Of a stretch of 59,039 nt of DNA, positions 42,485-50,283 are shown in pieces. Numbering within the stretch: the first letter of the stretch is position 1; every line of letters begins with the position of its first letter. Source of the DNA: Brunnivagina elsteri CCALA 953 (lineage in GTDB: Bacteria > Cyanobacteriota > Cyanobacteriia > Cyanobacteriales > Nostocaceae). A program made the translations under genes and the position numbers. The notes beneath the pieces were generated by a model. That model was not told where the DNA came from. It saw nothing but the letters and a program-made list of their open reading frames with translations, and made no database searches. The stretch lies in assembly GCF_002289455.1 (NCBI RefSeq), contig NZ_NTFS01000002.1, positions 1 to 59,039 on the forward strand, read 5' to 3'.

Positions 42485-42934
42485 TCAAACAACAGCTTTT
42501 TGGGAATTCTCATTCCTATTGATATGGTCCACCCTGGAATAGGTTTCAATCCAGACCTTTGCTCCACAATCCAAAGGATTATCGGGTTGATAAACAACTC
42601 GACAACAACCGTGGATTATGACTTCGTGCCCGTAATTGTTGCCTTTGTAGTTTTTTACCGAAATTACCGGCTCTCTAGCTCCTGTTTCCTTATTTCTTTG
42701 AATTTCTTGCTGATTAACGTGAATCCTGGAAATAAAATCGGGACGACACTTCTTCCAACTCAATTCTGGTCCCCGACTACCTTTTGTCACTTGGGGTTTG
42801 CTATCAACGACAGGAATAACCCATATTTCTCCGACTTTAAAGGCACCCTTAATTCTTCCCGTGTTAATTAAGAATCGAATTCGACTTGTGGAAACACCCA
42901 ATTTTTCAGCTAATTCTGTGACACTATGATACAT
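42485..42934 (-). CDS. HTH domain protein, excisionase/MerR-like start
   Basis: 149 residues. Residues 1-45 (MYHSVTELAEKLGVSTSRIR, NTGRIKGAFKVGEIWVIP) have the winged-helix pattern of excisionase-type DNA-binding domains. The remainder is basic and ends in a part with three Cys (HGCCRVV, DCGAKVWIET). It is probably a DNA-binding regulator. The opposite-strand small inverted repeat TGCCAA-A-TTGGCA at 42993-43005, upstream of its start, could be an operator. The gene faces the recombinase gene tail to tail. Confidence 0.65.
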   Translation of the reverse strand: MYHSVTELAEKLGVSTSRIRFLINTGRIKGAFKVGEIWVIPVVDSKPQVTKGSRGPELSWKKCRPDFISRIHVNQQEIQRNKETGAREPVISVKNYKGNNYGHEVIIHGCCRVVYQPDNPLDCGAKVWIETYSRVDHINRNENSQKAVV

Positions 42935-43160
42935 AAAAAAACTGTTGCGACCTACTAACAGTTAATTTAGAACAGGTTTTTTCCATTTGTAATGCCAAAT
43001 TGGCAGTTTTTCCAATATTTTTCCCATAATTAAAGTTCTCAGCATATTCTTAGCCAGCTATTAATCCAACCTCACATTCATCTCTAAAAAATCTCTACAA
43101 TAATATTAAGTAACGTAAACAACAGAAAATTCAAGATACTCAAATTACCAGGGAGTTAAG

Positions 43161-43811
43161 ATGTTTGGATTTGGGAAAAAAAACGGCTTGCCGAAACCAG
43201 AGGAAGCATTACCAGGACGTACTCAAACAATGCCAGTACCCGCAAATCACTTTGTGAATAAAAACCCTCTCAAACCTCCTTTTCCGGAAGGGATGGAAAC
43301 TGCCATGTTTGGTATGGGATGTTTTTGGGGTGCAGAACGTAAATTTTGGGAATTGAAGGGGGTTTTTAGTACGGCAGTTGGTTATGCTGCTGGTTATACT
43401 CCCAACCCCACATATAAAGAAGTATGTTCGGGAATGACTGGTCACAATGAAGTCGTATTGGTGGTGTTTGACCCAAAGGTGATTAGTTACGGGGATATTC
43501 TCAAGACATTTTGGGAAAGTCACAACCCTACTCAAGGGATGCGTCAAGGGAATGATGCGGGTACACAATATCGTTCGGGGATTTATACATATTCTGATGA
43601 GCAACACCTACTAGCAAAGGCTTCACGAGATATGTACCAAGAAGCCTTGAGTAAGTCGAGTTACGGTAAAATCACCACAGAAATTTTGGTTGCGCCGACA
43701 TTTTATTATGCTGAAGACTATCACCAGCAGTATTTAGCGAAAAATCCCGGTGGTTACTGTGGTTTAGGTGGGACAAATGTTGCTTGTCCTGTGGGATTGA
43801 TCAAGAAGTAG
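43161..43811 (+). CDS. msrA: Peptide methionine sulfoxide reductase A
   Basis: Repairs oxidised methionine (S-sulfoxide) with thioredoxin. The 216 residues contain the catalytic motif [10 protein letters not shown] with Cys54, the conserved [19 protein letters not shown] and [12 protein letters not shown] segments, and the [20 protein letters not shown] block. The C-terminal [18 protein letters not shown] provides the recycling cysteines. The first ~45 residues are a Lys/Pro-rich extension seen in cyanobacterial MsrA. A hairpin at 43850-43869 follows. Confidence 0.95.
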   Translation: MFGFGKKNGLPKPEEALPGRTQTMPVPANHFVNKNPLKPPFPEGMETAMFGMGCFWGAERKFWELKGVFSTAVGYAAGYTPNPTYKEVCSGMTGHNEVVLVVFDPKVISYGDILKTFWESHNPTQGMRQGNDAGTQYRSGIYTYSDEQHLLAKASRDMYQEALSKSSYGKITTEILVAPTFYYAEDYHQQYLAKNPGGYCGLGGTNVACPVGLIKK

Positions 43812-43849
43812 TCGTGATTTAAGTAAGATAAATCAGGGTAAATAAATCA

Positions 43850-43869
43850 GGGCAAACAACCGTTTGCCC
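43850..43869. terminator. Likely bidirectional terminator between msrA and a kinase gene
   Basis: GGGCAAAC/GTTTGCCC with a four-base loop, followed by CCTACGGG. It resembles the dispersed GGGCGAAC hairpins of this genome and sits between two convergent genes. Confidence 0.6.
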
Positions 43870-43897
43870 CTACGGGATTCTCGATTTGAACAATCAG

Positions 43898-45091
43898 CTA
43901 AAAAGCCTTAACGATCGCAATTGCGGCAGCCCATAACATCAGACTAGCAGGTGCGCCGATAAAAAGACCTGCGATCGCCCAACCCCGTTGATGTTGTTTG
44001 AAGTGTTCGATATTTCGCCAACGTCTACTTTTCCAAGCCCATTCATTACCTTTTGCACCAAGTGCGATCGACATCAAAAGTCCAATTGAGGGGAAGAAAC
44101 ACAATAAACCAATCCAAACTTGATTTGTCCATAACCAACCCCAAGGCATGAGAAAAGCACCCCAATTCCACCCTAATATCTCTTCGGGTACGGTTTCGTT
44201 AGTATTTTGAATCCCACATCCGGAATTATTAAAGACTTCTTTGTGTGGAGATGATTGATTTGCTTTGACCAACTGCAACCCTGAACCAGATTTCAGCGAT
44301 TCTAAAGCTGCATGTGCAGTTGCAAAACGGTTTTCCGGTGCAGGTTCGGTTAATTTCTCTAACCAAGCGACAAAATGTGGACTTAGATTTACCAAGTTAG
44401 CGAATTGAATCCTTAAATCACGCTGTGGTAATTCGGCAGGAGAAATACCAGTCAACAAGTGAATTAAAGTCGCACCTAATGCATATAAATCCGATGCGGG
44501 AACAGCTTTGCCTCCAAATTGTTCCATTGGTGCGTAACCATAGGTTCCAACTACGGTAAAAGTCACACCTTCTTTGACTGCTTTATCTTGAACTGCACCA
44601 AAATCAATTAAATGGATGCGATTATCATCACCTAACATTAAATTGCTAGGTTTTACGTCACGATGCAGTACTAAAGGGTTTAATTCGTGTAGATAAATTA
44701 ATATTTTTAAAACATCACTGGCAATTTTTCGCGTTTGCTTCTCCGTGAAACGTCGATTATCAGCTAACTTTTCCTTAAGAGATTCTCCAGGGATATATTC
44801 CTCAACTAGTGCAAACCATAAACTGCGATCGTCAATGCAAAAATAATCGATGTACTGGGGAATGCGAGGATGTTCTAGCTGTTTGAGTATTTGTGCTTCC
44901 CGTTCAAATAGCTTCAAATCGTCCCACTGGACAGAACCACCAAATGCAAGTAGTTTCACAACAACTCGTGAATCATCCATATCCGATGGTGCTTGTAAAT
45001 CTTGAGCTAACCAAGTTTGACGAATCCCATTGTTACCAAGTAAACGCTCTAATTGGTAGCGATTTTGTAAAATCTGTTCTATTTCCAGCAT
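43898..45091 (-). CDS. Hanks-type Ser/Thr protein kinase with C-terminal membrane helices
   Basis: 397 residues. Kinase domain at about 12-270: YQLERLLGNNGIRQTWLAQD (glycine loop degenerate, only one consensus Gly), VVVKLLAFG (catalytic Lys), LHRDVKPSNLML near 143 (intact HRD) and LIDFGAVQD near 163 (intact DFG). The C-terminus has two hydrophobic stretches (VWIGLLCFFPSIGLLMSIAL and WAIAGLFIGAPASLMLWAAA) that anchor it with a small loop between. Cyanobacterial kinases with this layout are common; the substrate is unknown. Confidence 0.9.
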   Translation of the reverse strand: MLEIEQILQNRYQLERLLGNNGIRQTWLAQDLQAPSDMDDSRVVVKLLAFGGSVQWDDLKLFEREAQILKQLEHPRIPQYIDYFCIDDRSLWFALVEEYIPGESLKEKLADNRRFTEKQTRKIASDVLKILIYLHELNPLVLHRDVKPSNLMLGDDNRIHLIDFGAVQDKAVKEGVTFTVVGTYGYAPMEQFGGKAVPASDLYALGATLIHLLTGISPAELPQRDLRIQFANLVNLSPHFVAWLEKLTEPAPENRFATAHAALESLKSGSGLQLVKANQSSPHKEVFNNSGCGIQNTNETVPEEILGWNWGAFLMPWGWLWTNQVWIGLLCFFPSIGLLMSIALGAKGNEWAWKSRRWRNIEHFKQHQRGWAIAGLFIGAPASLMLWAAAIAIVKAF

Positions 45092-45290
45092 CTTACCCTT
45101 GCTGACGGCTGACGATTGTACGCAGAGAGTGACAATAATCCTATGTTAGCGAGAATATACAGAAGATGGTAGAAAAATGTTCAAAATTAATTTTTATTAA
45201 TTATGATATAGCAATCATAAACAATTCATGAACTTCTTCTCTTCCCTCTTCCCTTGGCGTACTTGGCGTACTTGGCGGTAGTATATCTAT

Positions 45291-45395
45291 ATATGTATAT
45301 TTACTTAAAATATTTTTGCTTAACTTTCCCAACAATCATATGTATATTTACTTAAAATATTTTTGCTTAACTTTCCCAACAATCATATGTATATT
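45291..45395. repeat. 47-bp tandem repeat overlapping the 3' end of the glycosyltransferase gene
   Basis: Units begin ATATGTATATTTAC at 45291 and 45338, with a partial third from 45385. On the minus strand the repeat duplicates the last ~15 codons of the gene ending at 45348, so a copy of its C-terminal coding sequence follows the stop. Just upstream is CTTGGCGTA repeated head to tail. Confidence 0.85.
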
Positions 45396-46394
45396 TAACT
45401 TCAGCAGATGAACTGTATCTAAATCTTGAATATCTCCTTGATGCTGTTGCTTATAATCAAAAAACTCATTCAACTCATTTAAAATTACTGCCAATCTCTT
45501 CGTAATATTCGGAATGCGATGATTAGCCAAAACATCCTCACTTAAACCCACACTCTCAAAAGATGAAACTACTTTCAAAATACGTTGAATATCATATTCC
45601 TTTGCATATCCAGCAATTTTATAACAATTAAAACCTGGGTCCAAATAATCAGAAAGACCATGATTAACACTCGAAAAAACCTGACAACCACAAGCTAATG
45701 CTTCCATTGGTTGCAATCCAAAACCTTCAGTAACCCCTTGCAAAGTCCAATACTCAGCCGAATCATATAAATAAACTTTTGCACGGTTAAATAAAGCTGT
45801 TAAATCATCAATAAATGAATCTATGACAAATACATTACATTTTTGTTGTAGCGTAGGAATTAATTCTTCCATTAAATATTGGGAAGATTTGCGAGTATGA
45901 ACCAAAACATCAATATCACGATAAGCGGCAAAATCCTGCGAGGAGATGCATCCTCCAGTAAAGTTTTGCGAGTTCAAATTAACAAATTGATTACTTATTT
46001 CATTGGGCAAATAATAAATTAAAGAATGCGGTGATAATTGTCCCCAATACCCCATTGTATTACGACTAACTGTAATAATGGGAACACTATTCGGTAACTT
46101 AAATCCATAACCAGCACTATGGGCATGATAAACAGTATTATATGCCTTGAGTTTTGCTGCTAACTTCGCCACATCAAAACCCCAACTCATCACAAAAATA
46201 ATCTGAGTTAAATCTACATCAGGTTGTTTGAGAATATCATCTAAAAATAACTTGCCATCCTCACGCTGACGATAAGTGACAACCTCAGCATCACAAATCT
46301 GCTGGGCAATATTCATGGTTTTCAGTTCAGCAAACAAACCACCACAGGCAAACTTCGCATCAGTACCAGGAAGCAAAAAATAAAGCGATCGCAT
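45348..46394 (-). CDS. Glycosyltransferase family 1/4-like protein
   Basis: 348 residues. A GT-B type protein of the simple cyanobacterial kind. Visible features: N-terminal Rossmann-like part (MRSLYFLLPGTDAKFACGGL; VMSWGFDVAKLAAKL), acceptor segment AYNTVYHAHSAGYGFKLP, and the C-terminal donor-binding motif EGFGLQPMEALACGCQVFSS with the Glu-rich E-x7-E-like signature near residue 225-245. It probably adds sugars to an exopolysaccharide or cell-wall glycan; the substrate is unknown. No other polysaccharide genes are close. The start ATG lies in GCGATCGCAT. Confidence 0.8.
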   Translation of the reverse strand: MRSLYFLLPGTDAKFACGGLFAELKTMNIAQQICDAEVVTYRQREDGKLFLDDILKQPDVDLTQIIFVMSWGFDVAKLAAKLKAYNTVYHAHSAGYGFKLPNSVPIITVSRNTMGYWGQLSPHSLIYYLPNEISNQFVNLNSQNFTGGCISSQDFAAYRDIDVLVHTRKSSQYLMEELIPTLQQKCNVFVIDSFIDDLTALFNRAKVYLYDSAEYWTLQGVTEGFGLQPMEALACGCQVFSSVNHGLSDYLDPGFNCYKIAGYAKEYDIQRILKVVSSFESVGLSEDVLANHRIPNITKRLAVILNELNEFFDYKQQHQGDIQDLDTVHLLKLNIHMIVGKVKQKYFK

Positions 46395-46423
46395 ATAAAA
46401 TTTTGGATTTTGGATTTTGGATT

Positions 46424-46453
46424 TGTAGAGACGCGATATATCGTGTCTTTACA
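46424..46453. repeat. 30-bp hairpin repeat, GACGCGATATATCGTGTC core
   Basis: TGTAGAGACGCGATA/TATCGTGTCTTTACA, nearly the same core as 2445-2474. It is flanked by repeated TTTTGGATT stretches, typical of eroded sequence. Confidence 0.75.
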
Positions 46454-46532
46454 TTTTGGATTTTGGATTTTTAGATTTCGACAGATTGTACAACCCAACC
46501 AGGAAAATCGGGGTGATGTGGAAAACAAACAT

Positions 46533-46967
46533 TTAACTAAATTTACGGTTGAAGTGAATTAAACCTCGCAACCACAACCATCCGGCAAAACTACCAACAA
46601 AATAAGCAATAAAATCCGACCAAGCAAAAGTATTCCCCAAAACTAACCTACCAACCAAAGTCGATCGGGCAGCTTGTAAAAATGGAGGTTGCCAAAGTTG
46701 CAAAAATTCCACCCCGCAAGTAGCTATGAATATTGCGATCGCCACCTTTGATGCAGCAGCTTTTGGATACAGAAACCCAACCAACAAAATCCAAAAAATT
46801 TCATAAGCAACACTACCCAATAAATCCTGCAACCAAGGCAAACTAAACCCTGGGGAAAACCTGACCACATAACCAAAAGGAACAATAAAAATAATACTAA
46901 TTAATAACGCCAAACGATATCTCATAGAAAAATCATAATTTAGCCATCCAAACCCGATTAGAGACAC
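46533..46967 (-). CDS. DUF2809 membrane protein
   Basis: 144 residues, or 130 if the ATG at 46925 (MRYRLALLISIIF) is used, which I think likelier because residues 1-14 are not typical. The pattern with four or five short helices and the C-terminal part ARSTLVGRLVLGNTFAWSDF, then VGSFAGWLW, matches DUF2809. A GVEFLQLW segment also fits. Function is unknown. It has no obvious operon partner. Confidence 0.8.
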   Translation of the reverse strand: MSLIGFGWLNYDFSMRYRLALLISIIFIVPFGYVVRFSPGFSLPWLQDLLGSVAYEIFWILLVGFLYPKAAASKVAIAIFIATCGVEFLQLWQPPFLQAARSTLVGRLVLGNTFAWSDFIAYFVGSFAGWLWLRGLIHFNRKFS

Positions 46968-47008
46968 TCCATCAAAGCATCTCTAATCGCCTTCTATCTG
47001 CCGATTCC

Positions 47009-47677
47009 TCACTCTTTCCAATTAACTTTAACAAAATGAGCTTCCCGTCCCCAAACATCGCGAGTCATGGTGATATTCTCAATCCCCAAATTAAAAGGTA
47101 TGGATGTAGTCAAATAACGCTGGGCTAAAGCACCAACATTGGGAGCAAGTTCCGCAGCAGTGGTAGCAGCAAAACCTAACCCAAATAACTGTTCAATCGG
47201 TCCCCGTGGTAAGACTAAATGTATTCCGACAGCCAATCCTGCCGTTAATAGCATCGCCACTGACATATTAGTGCCACAACGGGGATGAACAGCCAAATCC
47301 CATTCTCCACTGGTAAGACGTTGGAGAGCAACTGTAACAGCCCTTCTTAAATCGCTGATATTAACTTCACCATAAAGATAAAAACCAAGGTCTGTAGACA
47401 AACCTCCAAGCAATTCATTATCCACCTGAAAATTACCCGCAACCCCTCTAGGAAGATGGGGATTTCGTGCTTCACTGAGAACCCAAACTGTAGCATGTTC
47501 CAATGCGTGAACCTGCCGTAGTGTCAGAATTTCTTTCAACCCAGGTATAAAAGCCAATTGTCGAAGCAGTTCTGTATCTTGAGTTGGTTGGGGGGCAACA
47601 AAATCAAAATTAAATATACCCAGGGGGTTAGAACTACCGTTATTCAAAGCAGAGGTATTCATAATTACGCCGCTCAA
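47009..47677 (-). CDS. DUF6391 protein
   Basis: 222 residues. The LRQVHALEHATVWVLSEARN segment with its His residues, then NFQVDNELLGGLSTDLGFYL and HPRCGTNMSVAMLLTAGLAV, are the conserved blocks of this cyanobacterial/chloroflexal family. The C-terminus includes LAQRYLTTSIPFNLGIENI. The HALEH and HPRCGTN motifs look like possible metal ligands. One or two hydrophobic helices are present around residue 150. Function is unknown. The ATG at 47662 is an alternative start. Confidence 0.8.
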   Translation of the reverse strand: MSGVIMNTSALNNGSSNPLGIFNFDFVAPQPTQDTELLRQLAFIPGLKEILTLRQVHALEHATVWVLSEARNPHLPRGVAGNFQVDNELLGGLSTDLGFYLYGEVNISDLRRAVTVALQRLTSGEWDLAVHPRCGTNMSVAMLLTAGLAVGIHLVLPRGPIEQLFGLGFAATTAAELAPNVGALAQRYLTTSIPFNLGIENITMTRDVWGREAHFVKVNWKE

Positions 47678-47819
47678 TCAAACAGAGAAATATGGATTTT
47701 TTATTTTTTTAATGTAACGCTTGTACCAAAAAATTAATACTAATTTTTATGGATTATTACGAATTAGGATTACTCCCGACACAAACTTAGATAAAATTAG
47801 ACCGAAGTTGTAAAACTCC

Positions 47820-48080
47820 AGTCTACGAGAGAATATTTGACGAAATTTTAAGCAACGGGTAACGGAGGCAACTTTGCCTGATTGGATAATCCCCCTGGCA
47901 AGATTCCCACTGAAAACCGAAAGCTAGTAGATGGGTTTAACCTTCAGGATTTTGGTTTGTGCTTTCTTTCTGGAGCAGCTTGATGCTAGGGCATCTACCA
48001 GATAGTAGCAAGAAGTTGCTTTCCTGGACTAGTTCAACTTTTCTTGCGGAGACAGAATCAAATACCCATAAATAAGAAGA
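47820..48080. ncRNA. Candidate structured RNA in the pedR-like/DUF6391 gap
   Basis: The 47678-48177 gap has no convincing gene. Within it are three perfect compact hairpins: AGGCAA-CT-TTGCCT (47866-47879), GATGC-TAGG-GCATC (47982-47995) and AGCAA-GAAG-TTGCT (48007-48020), a density unlike neighbouring gaps. The sequence is less AT-rich than other intergenic regions here. It does not match tmRNA, RNase P RNA, SRP RNA or any riboswitch I know by motif. Strand is undetermined. Confidence 0.3.
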
Positions 48081-48177
48081 GATTTTGCCTGTGTTACCTG
48101 ACTGGTTGGGATTCAAACTACGGCGTGAGGAGAAGAAACATCAACCAGTCAAATCAGCGTTATTATTCCCCGAATGT

Positions 48178-48444
48178 TTAATCATCTTGTTTTGTTGGCA
48201 AAGTACAGCAGTTGACATCATTTAAGCAAACTTTGCCCCATCGCAATGCCCAACGGACAAGAGCGACTCGATTATCGGTTCCCGTTTTGGTGAGAATGTT
48301 GCTGATATGGTTATCGACTGTACGTTTGCTGATTTCCAACTTACCTGCAATCTCTTGGTTGGTTAAGCCAGCAGCTACTAAGTCGATGATTTGCACTTCT
48401 CTGTCTGACAGATTAACAGGGGTCTGTGACTCGCCACCAGCCAT
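48178..48444 (-). CDS. pedR: PedR-like small LuxR-type regulator
   Basis: 88 residues consisting almost only of a LuxR-type HTH (LSDREVQIIDLVAAGLTNQE, then EISKRTVDNHISNILTKTG). The C-terminal tail has Cys residues (KVCLNDVNCC, residues about 72-79). Cyanobacterial PedR (Ssl0564-type) is of this size and senses photosynthetic electron transport through thioredoxin-reduced cysteine disulfides. The position and number of cysteines fit. There is no receiver domain. It is divergent from the fructokinase gene and separated from it by about 350 bases. Confidence 0.7.
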   Translation of the reverse strand: MAGGESQTPVNLSDREVQIIDLVAAGLTNQEIAGKLEISKRTVDNHISNILTKTGTDNRVALVRWALRWGKVCLNDVNCCTLPTKQDD

Positions 48445-48794
48445 GACTACCTTCCTCTCTTGGTATATGTACTTATATGCTCTTTCTCATTTTAGAAGAT
48501 TCTTTGGCTGGTAGGTGTTTCAAGTGTTAGCGGTAATACGATTCTCGATATTTTTTTATAACTTCACTTCCCTCTGTCACAATTTTGACCATTAATATTT
48601 TTATTAATACTGATTTTGGCAAATATCATCTAGTTATTATTGAAATATCTTGATGTTAAATTTAGCTGAAATATGGTTTTTTGGTAGCAAAAGATGCTAC
48701 AGATTTGTGTGAACAAATGCCGACAAAGGAAAATAAATTATTGTAGATTTTAAGTTAGAAGAATTTTCTCCAAAATCGGAAATTAAAAAATGAG
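48445..48794. other. Divergent intergenic region between pedR-like and fructokinase genes
   Basis: AT-rich sequence with no coding frame that I can support. It must hold the promoters of both genes. I see no clear repeat or operator. Confidence 0.5.
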
Positions 48795-49772
48795 ATGAAT
48801 AATCCTCGTGTTTTGTGTTTAGGTGAAGTTTTGTTTGACTGTCTAGCTGACCAATTGGGGTTAAAACTCGAAGAGGTTGAGTCGTGGACTCCTTATCCTG
48901 GTGGTGCCCCTGCCAATGTTGCCTGTGGTTTGGTAAAGTTGGGAATACCTGCGGGTTTTGTTGGTTGTGTCGGTGAAGATGAACCCGGAAATTCACTGAT
49001 AAAGCTTTTAAATGATGTTGGAGTTAATACTACTGGAGTGCAGCGTCATTCGACTGCACCAACCCGACAGGTTTATGTGGTCAGAAGTTTGGATGGCGAT
49101 CGCAGTTTTGCTGGTTTTGGTAAATACGATACTAGTGAGTTTGCCGATACCTATCTGAATGGGAAAAAGCTACCGCAATCTTTATTTGCATCGGCAGATT
49201 TTTTGGTTTTGGGAACTCTAGAATTAGCCTATTCGGAGAGTGCTGAGGCTGTTCGTCAGGCTTTAAATTTGGCTGAAAAGTTCGATATGAAGATTATTCT
49301 TGATGTCAACTGGAGACCAGTTTTTTGGCAAAATCCCGATATTGCACCGGGAATCATTAAGGAAATCTGCAAGCAAGTTGATTTTATCAAGCTTGCCAAG
49401 GAAGAGGCTGAGTGGTTATTTGATACCAGCGATGCCGGGGCAATTAAGTACCGTCTTGACTCGGTTGAGGGTGTTTTAGTTACTGATGGGGAGAATGGTT
49501 GTGCCTATTGTTTCGATGAGAATGAGGGTAAGTTACCAGCTTTTTCTGTTCCTGTGGTGGATACAACTGGTGCGGGAGATAGTTTTTTAGCAGGGTTTAT
49601 TACTCAAGTTTTGATACATGGAACTCAGAGTTTAAGCAATCGCGAAACTGCAAAACAAATTGTCGCTTATGCTAGTGCTGTGGGAGCTTTAACCACATTA
49701 CAACCAGGTGCGATCGCATCTCAACCCACTCCAGCAGAAGTCGAATTATTTCTCCATAAACATCAATTGTAA
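48795..49772 (+). CDS. PfkB-family fructokinase
   Basis: Phosphorylates fructose (from sucrose breakdown) with ATP. The 325 residues have the PfkB marks: LCLGEVLFDCLADQLG, the GG motif PYPGGAPANVACGLVKLG (about 37-54), FVGCVGEDEPGNSLIKLL, and the C-terminal signature DTTGAGDSFLAGF (about 255-267) with catalytic Asp and anion hole. The substrate is inferred from overall similarity to fructokinases. A gluconokinase remnant lies behind it on the other strand. Confidence 0.9.
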   Translation: MNNPRVLCLGEVLFDCLADQLGLKLEEVESWTPYPGGAPANVACGLVKLGIPAGFVGCVGEDEPGNSLIKLLNDVGVNTTGVQRHSTAPTRQVYVVRSLDGDRSFAGFGKYDTSEFADTYLNGKKLPQSLFASADFLVLGTLELAYSESAEAVRQALNLAEKFDMKIILDVNWRPVFWQNPDIAPGIIKEICKQVDFIKLAKEEAEWLFDTSDAGAIKYRLDSVEGVLVTDGENGCAYCFDENEGKLPAFSVPVVDTTGAGDSFLAGFITQVLIHGTQSLSNRETAKQIVAYASAVGALTTLQPGAIASQPTPAEVELFLHKHQL

Positions 49773-49792
49773 ATTACAGTTTCTATCCGCAT

Positions 49793-50101
49793 TTATCCGC
49801 GTTTATCTGCGTCTATCTGCGGTTTTTTATCTTTTCTTAATTGCTGCAATATTTCTGCGACAATTTCTGCTGTTAAACCCGAAATATCTACTTTAATTGC
49901 ATCAACAGGTTCTTCAAGTGCATCAAATTGACTTTGCAGAAGTTTTCCAGACATAAAATGATTTTCTCGTTGCGAAAGACGTTGTGAAATCAGATCAAAA
50001 CTTCCTTGCAAATAAACAAGTTTCACTAATTCTGTATCTACTAATAAATATTCGTTATACGCGATCGCAATATTCACCGCATTTACAGGTTTATTTTGCA
50101 A
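49793..50101 (-). pseudogene. 3' remnant of gluconokinase
   Basis: On the minus strand the frame contains YLLVDTELVKLVYLQGSFDL, SQRENHFMSGKLLQSQFDAL and EEPVDA, the second half of GntK-type gluconokinase (about 165 residues when complete). The P-loop half is absent; the first ~17 residues of this frame (MQNKPVNAVNIAIAYN) are not part of the family. The next frame upstream (50091-50282) has a short CSKASYR stretch that vaguely recalls the region just before, so an insertion or rearrangement may have split the gene. It cannot bind ATP as it stands. The TATC(C/T)GCGT repeats at 49781-49825 overlap its 3' end. Confidence 0.7.
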
Positions 50102-50283
50102 AATGTTGCTTTTTCCACAATTTCTCGACAGATTCAGGCAAAATTTTAAAATTGTAAGTATTCAACCTAGCCCCACAACATTTTAATTTGTTAGAGTCGC
50201 TAAGTCTGATTCGCTTTTTCGTTGGTGGATGTAGTGGCATCTCAAACCTATAACTTGCTTTTGAACAAGCATGGAGAATCACA

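Noticed and set aside
47959-48074. Short GTG-started frame with a SSKKLLSWTSS stretch
   Set aside because: Only about 38 codons and no ribosome site; it overlaps the hairpin-rich region that may be an RNA.
50091-50282. 63-codon minus-strand ORF
   Set aside because: No ribosome site, odd composition, runs into the leader of the acyltransferase gene. Its CSKASYR stretch is too short to claim homology.
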